Shown here one piece after another: positions 11,532 to 23,060 of a DNA stretch of 64,000 bases (within the stretch, counting starts at the first letter, position 1; the number at the start of each line of letters is the position of its first letter). The notes under the pieces were generated by a model. That model made no database searches. It saw only the letters and a program-made list of their open reading frames with translations, and was not told the origin of the DNA. Both the position numbers and the translations under genes were made by a program. Location: assembly GCA_026545765.1 (NCBI GenBank), contig CM048844.1:21832237-21896236 (forward strand), in the 5' to 3' direction. This DNA comes from Plantago major. Its lineage: Eukaryota; Streptophyta; Magnoliopsida; Lamiales; Plantaginaceae.

Positions 11532-14500
11532 ATGAAAGCAACAAGTCATAACAGTACTACTAGTTGTGATACTAAAAACTTGTTAATTTTCTTGTTTGCC
11601 TGGATTATCTTGAATCCAGTCTCTTGTTCAGATCAAACTATTGGACATGGTTACACCATCCAATCCGTCAGTCGACAGGGAAATACACTCTCTGCCTATC
11701 TGCACCTTATCAACGCTACTTCGATTTTCGGCCCCGATGTTCAGCTACTCACCCTCACTGCTAGGTACACATACACTATTCTCTGAAAGTCTTAATCCAT
11801 TTCTGCCTTTATGTTTTGAAATGTTGTAGTAGAAGTATAACTTTTTTACCTAGACCCAAAAATCTTATTAGACGACTGAGTCAATTCGCTACCTTGAGAA
11901 AGTCGTATTATGTCCGGTTGAATTTCTTCACTTTCGTTAACAAGCACGACTAACTTGGTGGCATTTTTATGCTCCGTTGCAGCTTGGAAACAGAGGAACG
12001 CTTGAGAATCAGAATAACAGACGCCAACGCAGTCCGATGGGAAATCCCGACAACCATTCTTCCCCGTTCCACCGACACCAATCCCTGGAGCCATTCTGGC
12101 TCCGGGAACCACCACAGAACTCCTTTGCAGCTCACTGACCCCAACTCGGACTTAATCTTCACCCTCCACAACACCACTCCATTCGGTTTCTCTATCACTC
12201 GCAACTCCACTGGAGAATCACTCTTTGACACCACCCCATCGGATAACCCCTCAACCTACCTCATTTTCAAAGACCAATACATCCAGCTCTCATCGTCTTT
12301 ACCACCGGAAACTTCCAGCCTTTACGGCATTGGTGAACATACCAAGAGCTCTTTCCGGTTGGAGAAAAATCAGACATTGACCCTTTGGACTGCAGACATT
12401 GGTAGCGCGAATAAGGATGTTAACTTGTACGGCTCCCACCCGTTTTATATGGACGTGAGGTCTCCAAAAGGGATCAGCCATGGTGTTTTGTTGTTTAACA
12501 GTAATGGGATGGATGTTGTTTACACTGGTGATAGGATTACTTATAAAGTCATTGGTGGGATCATTGATTTGTATTTCTTTGCTGGACCGATGCCGGATAT
12601 GGTGTTGGAGCAGTACACTGCCCTTATAGGTCGCCCTGCCCCTATGCCTTATTGGTCTTTCGGTGAGTACAGTTTCAGTTTCGTCGCACATGCATTGGAA
12701 TAGTTTTGTTTAGGATCCTGCTAATTTTATTTGTTTGATTTTGGTTTGATCATTAATTCAGTTCTGCTGTTGTTTGTGGCTTCAAAACTGTTAGTTATGA
12801 GTTAGATTATAAGCAAAGAGGATAACTTTAAGTGGACTTGTAAATGTTAAGATCAGGAGTTCTTGAGATAAATGGATAAGAAAGAGCAAACGATACTACT
12901 AATTGAACACTGACTTTGTTTAGTGTGATAAGGAACAGAATTTAGACATAAAGGACATCGGTTACTGGACTGGACTATGGAGCTTTAATTTCAGGAGCTC
13001 TTGAATTTTTACTAGGAACTGGAGAATTATGCTGTATAAGGAAGGAATTGTTATTGTTAATGTGTGGAGTCTTGAACTTTTAAACCAGCAGAGTTAAAGT
13101 TGCATAATGCACGGACAGCACAGATGACAAAACTGAGAGAGTTAATCAGAAGAGAGTGAATCGGTCGCGTACAGTTAGCTTAGGGTTGGATTGTTAACAT
13201 TTTGTGAGAGTTTCAGTGAGGATTATTTACAGCTTTGCTAAACCAATTTTCAGAATATGAGTATAGCTCTCATCCTTTGTAGAATCATTTTTCTGCATGT
13301 CCTGCATTTTTGTAAGTGCAAATATTAATAACATACTTGATATTTCTGATGCCTTTCTAGGCTTCCATCAGTGCCGGTGGGGCTATAAAGATGTGAATGA
13401 CATTGAGAACGTCGTTGCTAATTACTCCAAAGCTAAGATACCGCTTGAAGTTATGTGGACTGATATTGATTACATGGATGCTTACAAAGATTTCACTCTT
13501 GACCCGATTAATTTTCCAGCTGAAAAGATGAACAAGTTTGTTGATGCACTTCACAAGAATGGACAGAAATATGTGGTCATCATAGATCCAGGTGAGCTTC
13601 AGTCAAGTAGTATAATTATAGCAGCGCGGATGATGAATTTCATGTTTTCTTTATGAGAAACTGAAAATCGCCACATAATATGCAGGTATCAGCATAAATG
13701 ACTCAGATCCTACTTACAGAAGAGGAATGCAAGATAAAATCTTCATAGAGCGCAACAATGTTCCGTATCAAGGTGAAGTTTGGCCAGGAGTGACCTATTA
13801 TCCTGACTTTCTAAACCCAAGAAGCGAAAGCTTTTGGACAAATGAGATCAAGATATTCCATGAACTTCTTCCAATCGATGGACTGTGGATTGACATGAAT
13901 GAACTATCCAACTTTATAACCTCACCCAATAATCCAACATCTACCCTTGATGATCCCCCTTATAAGATCAACAATTCAGGATCCAATCACCCTATCAATG
14001 AGAGAACTGTACCTGCGACATCACTGCACTTTGGGAATGTCACAGAATATAATGTTCACAATATGTACGGATTTTTGGAGTCGAGAGCTACTAATAAAGC
14101 CTTAATTACAGTAACGGGTAGAAGGCCATTTGTGTTGAGTAGGTCGACTTTTGTTGGTTCTGGAAAATACACTGCACACTGGACCGGAGACAATGCTGCA
14201 ACTTGGAATGACTTGGCATACACAGTCCCAAGTATCCTAAGTTTTGGAATATTTGGTGTTCCAATGGTTGGAGCAGATATATGTGGTTTTTCCGGAAACA
14301 CAACTGAAGAACTTTGCCGTCGCTGGATTCAGGTTTGTGATAACATTCACTAGATCTCTCCTCTTTACTGAAAACCGCATGATATATTGTTTCTTCACCT
14401 GGAATCACCTTGTGTTTTGTCAACCATGCACTCAAGTTTCTTCCTTTACAACTTTTGGGGCATATAACATAGGTTCTTTTATGCCATTACCATAACAGTT

Positions 14501-15469
14501 AAGCTTTCATATTTTCTCATTCTGAAACGCTTTGAAAAGAACGAAAAAGCAAATAATCTAGACTAATTTCCTCTCATTTGTGTTGTGCTGTAGTTGGGGG
14601 CATTCTATCCATTTTCTAGAGACCATTCAGATAAGAGTAGTAGCCGTCAAGAGCTGTATCTCTGGGATTCTGTTGCTAAATCGGCCAGGAAAGTGTTAGG
14701 CCTTCGTTATCGACTATTACCATACTTTTACATGCTAATGTATGAGGCACACACCAAAGGGAAACCAATTGCAAGGCCACTCTTCTTCTCGTTTCCTGAG
14801 GATACTAAAACTTACGGAATCAGCTCTCAGTTTCTATTAGGCCATGGCGTGATGGTTTCCCCTGTGCTAAATCCTGGAGTTGACTATGTGGATGCGTACT
14901 TTCCAAAAGGAAACTGGTTTGACATGTTCAACTACTCACGTTCTGTCATAGTAGAAACTGGACACTCGGTTAGGCTGGATGCACCTTCTGATCACATAAA
15001 TGTGCATGTTCGAGAAGGAACCATATTGGCTATGCAAGGAGAAGCAATGACGACAGAAGCAGCCAGGAAAACGCCGTTTGAGTTGCTGGTAGTTGTCAGC
15101 AGAGGTAATAATAGTACCGGAGAAGTTTTCTTGGATAATGGAGAGGATTTGGAGATGGGAGGTGAAGGAGGCAATTGGAGTTTGATAAAATTCAACTGTG
15201 GCATTGGTGAGAAGAAACTGGTTCTTGAATCTGAGGTATTGAATGGAGAATTTGCTGTGCGACAGAAGTTGATTATTGAAAAGGTAACGATTCTTGGATT
15301 GAAGAGAAATTCAGTAAAAGGGCTCTTGCTTTTTGATGGAATTGGAAAAAAAGGCCGTAAATTGACAATAAATTTTAAGAACACCAGCAATGATTTTGTT
15401 ACTTTGGAGATTTTTAATCTATCATTGCTTATTGGGAAAGAGATTAAGATGGAGATTAGAGCATGGTAA
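11532..15469 (+). CDS. Secreted acid alpha-glucosidase (GH31), gene B
   Basis: Exons 11532-11764, 11983-12662, 13361-13591, 13686-14332 and 14594-15469 join in frame to 888 residues. The ATG at 11532 was chosen because the duplicate gene C starts at the same place; the upstream in-frame ATG at 11460 has no counterpart there. A hydrophobic signal peptide precedes [10 protein letters not shown]. Catalytic residues are visible in GLWIDMNE (nucleophile, about Asp451) and HWTGDN (acid/base, about Asp550), with [16 protein letters not shown] spanning the second splice junction. Function by family: hydrolysis of terminal alpha-1,4-glucosidic bonds in the apoplast or vacuole. B and C are near-identical across exons and share intron positions. 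No disabling mutation is seen. Confidence 0.9.
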
Positions 15470-15657
15470 GAAGGATTCAATAAAAAACTTGCTCATAATA
15501 ATTGAATGAATAATGTTGGGATTTTAGTTTCTGCTTTGAGATATGAAAATGTTGATTGAAACTGTACCAGACAATGTAGTATGCAATATTAATCATCTCA
15601 TGATGAACAGTTGATACTTTCAGGTTAGCTAAGTAAAACATGATGACAATAAAACTG

Positions 15658-15940
15658 GATGCTTTGTTTATTTTTAAGAAATTCCCAGGATCAACTCTGC
15701 CCTTAACGCTTGCTTATCTTTCGAAGTTCCCTTTGGAGTACTAGCTTCTCATCCCACACTGTATTGCTCATAGCTACAATTTTGATCGTTTTGCCCCAAT
15801 CCGAGATCCTTGTAATTGATATGCTGGTCTGGTGCACATATGGCTCCATTTTCCTGTACACCTCTCTCAGCCAATTAATCTTCTTTGGCATTGTCAACCC
15901 AATTTGCCAAGTATTGTAAGCTGCAGAGTTCCCTTATTGG
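15658..15940 (-). pseudogene. Truncated BBE-like oxidase (3' end only)
   Basis: The segment matches the last 280 bases or so of the intact oxidase at 22745-24451, including the words for NWLREV-RKMEPYV and the region of NFFKNEQSIP, but with several small indels that shift the frame. Homology ends abruptly near 15936-15940, where a copia RNase H sequence begins on the other strand. This is the remnant of the duplicated oxidase gene, which lost its first five sixths. Not functional. Confidence 0.85.
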
Positions 15941-16800
15941 TTATGTTGACTCAGATTTTGCTGCAAATATAATAGAAAGTCCTTACAGGTTTTGTTTTCA
16001 CTCTTTATAGTAATACAATCAGTTGGAAATCTGTTCAGCAACCTGTTGTAGCACTCTCTACTACTGAAGCTGAGTTTATAGGTTTTACGGAAGCAATCAA
16101 AGAGGCTATGTGGTTGAAGGAATAATAGGAGAGTTTGGCATTGAACAGAAAGAAATTGTGGTCTATTTGTGATAGCTAGAGTGATATACATTTTGTCAAA
16201 CATCAGACGTATCATGAAATACAAAACATATTGATATGAAGTATTATTTCATCAGGGATATATATAATGGAGAAGGGACTAACCAAGATGTCAAAGATAT
16301 CTACTTTGGACAATCATGCAGATGCTTTAACTAAAGCTCTTCTATCTACAAAGTTTGAGTATTGTTGTGAGTTGATTAACAAATGCAGTAATAACTGAAG
16401 ATTGTTAATTCGTTTTTTGGGCTAATTCCTTGAGGTTGCCAGGGCGTACAACAACCCTTTATGAAGTTTGATCGGACGTCTCAGAGTGAATCGAGAAAGA
16501 AGGCAAACTTAGTTGAAGGGAGAGAAACATTGCAACTATTTTTGCTGCAACCAGTTCGTCCTCAATTTTATATGATTTGAGTATAACTACATTTATGTAT
16601 GTATTTGGAGAGATTAGATCATCATTCAGCATTCAATTTTCAGTTTTTGTAAGAGAAACACTTGTGAGAGAGAAATCGCAGCAACAGTCGATCACCATTG
16701 TTGATTGATCAAAATTTCTTCATTCTTGTTATCTTTGGTATAGTGAATTAGTTCTTGTTGTCCTCCGTGCACGTAGGAAGATTTGTTCTTCCGGAGCACG
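15936..16800 (+). mobile_element. Ty1/copia 3' fragment (RNase H and probable 3' LTR)
   Basis: Plus-strand translation at 15936-16400 shows GYVDSDFA, then SWKSVQQPVVALSTTEAEF and EAIKEAMWLKE, the copia RNase H signature, followed by stops and frameshifts through the rest of the domain (GEFGIEQKEIVVY, TKHIDMKYYFIRDI). About 16510-16800 is non-coding and probably the LTR, with typical GAGAGAGAAA and AGATTTGTTCTTCC words. No 5' part is present. It abuts the oxidase pseudogene, so insertion followed by deletion probably caused that truncation. Confidence 0.7.
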
Positions 16801-17603
16801 TTATATTGTGTGTCAATTTCTATTTTACGCAAAGTTTGATTCAATTAGGGCTTATTGGAAAATTAGAGAAAAGAAAAGGACTAAAATTGATAATCCAAAA
16901 GGATTAGAATGCAAAGATTTCAAAAGTTCAGGGATCCAAATGATACACACGAAAAACATTGAGGATCCAACTGAAGAAGAATTGAAGTTCAAGGTTGAAA
17001 TTGAATAAGGAAAGAAACTCTCTCCCAATTAAAACAAAACACCGCAGTCGGACGCTCTAAGTAGACGAACTAATATACGAACTACAGAAGAAACAAAACG
17101 CGAACTTGACAGACTCGTGAATTGACAAAACATCAGACCGTCGTGTACAATTTGTCCTCAAGTTGCAAAAAGAGTACGATTAGGGTTTTCACCCTTGATG
17201 AGAAAATCGACGGATCATCTTCATCCCTTGAACAACATTTAGTTAGGGCTTTGTTTTGTAGTATATTTACATTTGTTTTTCCCTTTTCAATTGTAAATTT
17301 TAGCGTCAGAATTAAGCCAATTTACCAGTATAAATAGGAGCCTATAGCTGGGATTTTATTCAAGTCTTTGAACATATTTCAGGCAATAAACAAGAAGTTT
17401 TTACCCTACTTTCTCCTGCTTCATTGTGTTCATTTTCTAACAGGATTCTTCAAAGTTCTTCGATTAGGATTGTGTTTGCTAGATAATTCACTTGTGTGAT
17501 TTAATAGCAAGTGAATGGAGCATTTTATCCACATAGTCTACATTCTACAATTCAGTTGTAGACTAGATATATCTAAATCCGTGACAAATACATTTTTTAG
17601 AAG
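16801..17603. other. Intergenic, probable LTR or other repeat debris
   Basis: No gene is seen. TATAAATAG at about 17330 followed by a leader-like stretch, and the 'regulatory' look of 17100-17450, could be part of another LTR, but I cannot define ends. Confidence 0.3.
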
Positions 17604-18378
17604 ATAGGTGGTGACAACCGGGCCGGGCCATGAAAGCCCGGAAAATAGCGGGTCGGGCCGGACTCATTTTTAAGGGGCCGGTCCAGTCCGGGCTTTTAGA
17701 GAAATATTTAGGCCCGGCCAAGCCCCTAGCACCATTAAAATACGGTCTGGGCCTACAAAAAAAAACTAAAATTTTAGAACTTTTTTGTTTGAGTGAGATT
17801 CATTCTTACCCATCTAACACTCACTAAAGATTGTTATGTTTTGGTGGAATATGTGAAGCTGAAACCCCATCGAATAAATTGTAAATATTTTTTCGTACTT
17901 CTCCCTTGTTTCAACGGTACGTTGTTATCGTTTCTCTTACTTCTAATGTCAAGGAGGTTCTTATTAGATCCAACATGAACCCTATTAGCATTTTATTTTT
18001 AAAACTAAAGTAGAATTACTTACTATACCAAGTGTACAACTTTTAATGAATGTCATACTGGTCAAATTAAAAAAATTCTTTAATCTAACATGACCAAAAT
18101 TTGTAGTGGTTTAGTCAGTGTTCCCTAATTAGTAAATGTGAAGCTTTTTAATTGTGTATTAAACTTTTCAAACCCAATTTAAATATGTTGGCACAATGAA
18201 TACATTATGATTCAAGTCAAATACCAACTAATATGCTTACTAAATATGTCGGGCTTTTCAGGCCGGACTTAAGCGGTCTGAACCACGGGCTTTTTCTGTC
18301 AGGGTCGGGCCGGGCCATGTAATAGGTAGCCCCTAAATCCCCAAACAAATATTCGGTCCGGGCCCATTAGCACCTCTG
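17604..18378. mobile_element. GC-ended non-autonomous hAT-like element
   Basis: Both ends are GC-rich in AT-rich DNA and roughly inverted: GGTGGTGACAACCGGGCCGG at the left, and the reverse complement of the right end reads CAGAGGTGCTAATGGGCCCG. Such GGGCCGGGCC ends with a (C)AG-GGTG start are common in plant hAT-like elements. The interior is AT-rich without coding capacity. I found no convincing 8-bp target duplication, so exact ends and superfamily are uncertain. Confidence 0.45.
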
Positions 18379-18464
18379 TGACCACTTGTAAATCATCTAG
18401 CTAGTAGTATGTGGGCGTCAATGTGGTACGTGATAGTCTATACCGTGTAGTCAGTATCTTTAAA

Positions 18465-21400
18465 AAAAAAAAAAAACCTCCAAACACGTACAGGACCAGG
18501 GGACCATTCATAATAAAAGCCAATAAACGTCCCTTTTGTTCCCATTATATTTGCTGTCTGAACATGATCCTTGCAGATTAATAGATTAGTAATGTTGCTC
18601 ATTGACTCATTCTGAACAGAGCCAATCGTCTTTATCATCGATTACAGCTTCAAATTCATCCTAACCACACTGATGAAAGCAAGAAGTCATAACAGTACTA
18701 CTAGTTGTGATACTAAAAACTCATTCATCTTCTTGTTTGCCTGGATTTTCTTGAATCCAGTGTCTTGTTCAGATCAAACTATTGGATATGGTTACACCAT
18801 CCAATCCGTCAGTCAACAGGGAAATACACTCTCTGCCTATCTGCACCTTATCAATGCTACCTCGATTTTCGGGCCCGATGTTCGGCTACTCACCCTCACT
18901 GCTAGGTACATACACCTCGTCTCTTAATCCATTTCTGTATTTATGTTTTGAAATAATAGTAGTACAAGTATACTATCATCACCTAGACCGAAAAATCTTA
19001 TTAGATGACTGAGTCAATTCGCGAGATCAAAATGAATTTCAACTTAACGACAAGAAGAAAATGCGAAAAGGCCTTTTCTTCTTGAAACTGTAACAGAAAT
19101 GGTTGTAAAATCCACTCAAACTTTCTGTTAAAAAATTAGATAGTTGCGTCTGGTTGACTTTCTTCACTTTAACGAGGCGTTGCTTCGTTGCAGCTTGGAA
19201 ACGGAGGAACGCTTGAGAATCAGAATAACAGACGCCAATGCCGTCCGATGGGAAATCCCAACTACCATTCTTCCCCGTCCGACCACCACCAATCCCTGGA
19301 GCCATTCTGGCTCCGGGAACCACCACGGAACTCCTTCGCAGCTCACTGACCCCAACTCGGACTTAATCTTCACCCTCCACAACACCACTCCATTCGGTTT
19401 CTCTATCACTCGCAACTCCACTGGAGAATCACTCTTTGACACCACCCCATCGGATAACCCCTCAACCTACCTCATTTTCAAAGACCAATACATCCAGCTC
19501 TCATCGTCTTTACCACCGGAAACTTCCAATCTTTACGGCATTGGTGAACATACCAAGAGCTCTTTCCGGTTGGAAAAAAATCAGACATTGACCCTTTGGA
19601 CCGCAGACATTGGTAGCGCAAATAAGGATGTTAACTTGTACGGCTCCCACCCGTTTTATATGGATGTGAGGTCTCCAAAGGGGATCAGCCATGGTGTTTT
19701 GTTGCTTAACAGTAATGGGATGGATGTTGTTTACACTGGTGATAGGATTACTTATAAAGTCATTGGTGGGATCATTGATTTGTATTTCTTTTCTGGACCA
19801 ATGCCGGACATGGTGTTGGAGCAGTACACTTCCCTTATAGGTCGCCCTGCCCCTATGCCTTATTGGTCTTTTGGTAAGTACAGTTTAGGATCCTGCTAAT
19901 TTTTATTTGATTGATTTCGGTTTGATCATTTCAGTTCTGCTGTTGTTTATGGCTTTAAAATTGTTAGTTATGTAGTTCGATTATAAACAAAGAAGATAAC
20001 TTTAAGTGGACCTTTAAATGCTAAGATCTGGAGTTCTTGAGATAAATTGGTATGAAAGAGGAAACGACACTTACTTTGTTTGGTGTGATATGGAGCATTA
20101 TATATAAAGGAATTAGGCTAATCGACTGGAAGATGGAGATTTCTTGAGCTTTTGAATGATACTAGGAACTGGAGAATAATGCTGTAAAGGAAGGAACCGT
20201 TATTGTGAATGTTTTTTGAGTCTGAACTTTCAGACCAGCGGAGTTAAAGTTACATCACAGATGACAAAACTGAGAGAGTTAATCGGAAGAGAGTGAATCA
20301 GTCGCATACAGTTAGCTTAGGTTAGGATTGTTTTGTGAGAGTTTCTGTGAGCGTTTCTGTGAGGGTTATTTACAGCTTTGCTAAACCGATTTATATCTTG
20401 CTGATGCAGGCTTTCACCAGTGCCGGTATGGTTATAAAGATGTGAATGACATTGAGAACGTCGTTGCAAATTACTCCAAAGCTAACATCCCTCTAGAAGT
20501 TATGTGGACTGATATTGATTACATGGATGCTTACAAAGATTTCACTCTTGACCCGATTAATTTCCCAGCTGATAAGATGAACAAGTTTGTTGACACACTT
20601 CACAAGAATGGTCAGAAATATGTCGTCATCATAGATCCGGGTGAGCTTCAGTCAAGTCCTATAACAGCCCGGATAATGAATTTCTTTCTTCTTGAGAAAC
20701 TGAAAATCGCCACGTAATATGCAGGTATTGGCATAAATGACTCATATCCTACATACAGGAGAGGAATGCAAGATAAAATCTTCATAGAGCGGAACAATGT
20801 CCCATATCAAGGTAAAGTTTGGCCAGGAGTGACCTATTATCCTGACTTTCTAAACCCAAGAAGCGAAAGCTTTTGGACAAATGAGATCAAGATATTCCTT
20901 GAACTTCTTCCAATCGATGGACTGTGGATTGACATGAATGAACTATCCAACTTCATAACCTCACCCAATATTCCAACATCTACCCTTGATGATCCTCCAT
21001 ATAAGATCAACAATTCAGGATCCAACCGCCCTATCAATGAGAAAACTGTACCCGCGACATCACTGCACTTCGGGAATGTCACAGAATATAATGTTCACAA
21101 TATGTACGGATTTTTGGAGTCGAGAGCTACTAATAGAGCTTTAGCTAAAGTAACTGGTAGAAGGCCATTTGTGTTGAGTAGGTCGACTTTTGTTGGTTCT
21201 GGAAAATACACTGCACATTGGACCGGAGACAATGCTGCAACTTGGAATGACTTGGCATACACAGTCCCAAGCATCTTAAGTTTTGGAATATTTGGTGTTC
21301 CAATGGTTGGAGCGGATATATGTGGTTTTTCCGGAAACACAACTGAAGAACTTTGTCGTCGCTGGATTCAGGTTTGTGATGACTTTCACTAGATCTCTCT

Positions 21401-23060
21401 TTACTGAAAAATGCATGATTCCCCCTTGATAAATGTATTGTTTCGTCACCTTGAATCACCATGTGTGCTGTCAACTCTGCACTCAAGTCTCATCCTTTTC
21501 AAGTTTTGGGGCATGTAACATCAGTTCTTTTATGCTATTACCCCTCTTTACTTCATTAAAATGTCAAGACTCTCTCCATGACAGTTAAGCATTCATGTTT
21601 ACTCATGCTGAAACGTTTTGAAAAGAACGAAGAAGCAAATAATCTAAGACTAATTCCTCCCATTTGTGTTGTACTGTAGTTGGGGGCATTCTATCCATTT
21701 TCTAGAGACCATTCAGATAAGAGTACTAGTCGTCAAGAGCTGTATCTCTGGGATTCTGTTGCTCAATCAGCCAGGAAAGTGTTAGGCCTTCGCTATCGAC
21801 TATTACCATACTTTTACATGCTAATGTATGAGGCACACACCAAAGGGAAACCAATTGCAAGGCCACTCTTCTTCTCGTTTCCTGAGGATACTAAAACTTA
21901 CGGAATCAGCTCTCAGTTTCTATTAGGCCATGGCGTGATGGTGTCACCTGTGCTAAATCCTGCAGTTGACTATGTGGATGCATACTTTCCAAAAGGGAAC
22001 TGGTTTGATATGTTCAACTACTCACGTTCTGTCATAGTAGAAACTGGTCACTCGGTTAGGCTGGATGCACCTTCTGATCACATAAATGTGCATGTTCGAG
22101 AAGGAACCGTATTGGCTATGCAAGGAGAAGCAATGACGACAGAAGCAGCCAGGAAAACGCCGTTTGAGTTGCTGGTAATTGTCAGCAGAGGTAATAATAG
22201 TACCGGAGAAGTTTTATTGGATAATGGTGAGGATTTGGAGATGGGAGGTGAAGGAGGCAATTGGACTTTGATAAAATTCAACAGTGGCATTGGTGAGAAG
22301 AAACTGGTTCTTGAATCTGAGGTTTTGAATGGAGAATTTGCTGTGGGACAGAAGTTGATTATTGAAAAGGTAACGATTCTTGGATTGAAGAGAAACACGG
22401 TAAAAGGGCTCATGCTTTCTAATGGAATTGGAAAAAAACACAGTAAATTGGCAGTGAATGTTAAGAACACAAGCAATGGATTTGTTACTTTGGAGATACT
22501 GCATCTATCATTGCTTGTTGGGAAAGAGATTAAGATGGAGATTACATTCAGGGATAATATCAGAGCATTGTAAGAAAGATTCTACAAGAAACATAATCAT
22601 GATAATTAAATTAATAATGTTGGGATTTTAGTTTCATCTTTTAGACATAGAAAAGGAATAAAAATGTGGCTTGAAACTGTATCAGACAATGTGTGCAAGT
22701 TTAATCATTTCATGATGAACAGTTGATATATTCAGGTTACATGATCACAATAGAACTGGGATGCTTTGTTCATTTTTAAAGAAATTCCCAGGATCAACTC
22801 TGCCCTTAACTCTTGCTAATCTTTCAAAGTTCCCTTTGAAGTACTTCTCACCCCACACCTTCGCTTGCTCGTAGCTGCAATTTTGATCGTTTTGCCCCAA
22901 TCCGAGATCCTTGTAGTTGAGGTATGCTGGTCTTGGTGACCGCGGCACATATGGTTCCATTTTCCTGTGCACCTCTCTCAGCCAATTTACTTGTTTCTCT
23001 TCTTCGGCATTGTCACCCCAATTTGCCAAGTATTGCAAGCTATACAGAGTTCCCTTTCTA
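18465..23060. repeat. Segmental duplication unit 2 (glucosidase C plus oxidase 3' end)
   Basis: Colinear partner of 11335-15940. Here the oxidase gene continues past the homologous segment and is intact, so this unit keeps the fuller arrangement. Confidence 0.85.
18673..22573 (+). CDS. Secreted acid alpha-glucosidase (GH31), gene C
   Basis: Exons 18673-18905, 19194-19873, 20410-20640, 20725-21371 and 21680-22573 join in frame to 894 residues. Exon lengths 1 to 4 are identical to gene B (233, 680, 231, 647 bases); exon 5 is 18 bases longer and ends FRDNIRAL instead of IRAW. A signal peptide is followed by [10 protein letters not shown]. Catalytic motifs GLWIDMNE and HWTGDN are intact at the same positions as in B. 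It is the tandem duplicate of B, same strand, about 3.2 kb downstream, with the BBE-like oxidase convergent 172 bases after its stop. The promoter is duplicated but has CACGTA in place of the CACGTG of B. No disabling changes seen. Confidence 0.92.

Larger units (their letters stand above)
11335..15940. repeat. Segmental duplication unit 1 (glucosidase B plus oxidase 3' end)
   Basis: This segment is colinear with 18465-23060. Similarity starts in the promoter (shared words such as GTACAGGACC/ATACAGGACC and AATAAAAGCCA), covers all exons and introns of the glucosidase, its 3' flank (TGATGAACAGTTGATA) and the 3' end of a BBE-like gene. Introns have diverged by indels; exons are near-identical by eye. 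Confidence 0.85.

Noticed and set aside
11950-12691. Antisense frames over glucosidase exon 2 (also over other exons)
   Set aside because: They mirror a conserved coding exon, have no similarity of their own and no promoter; shadows.
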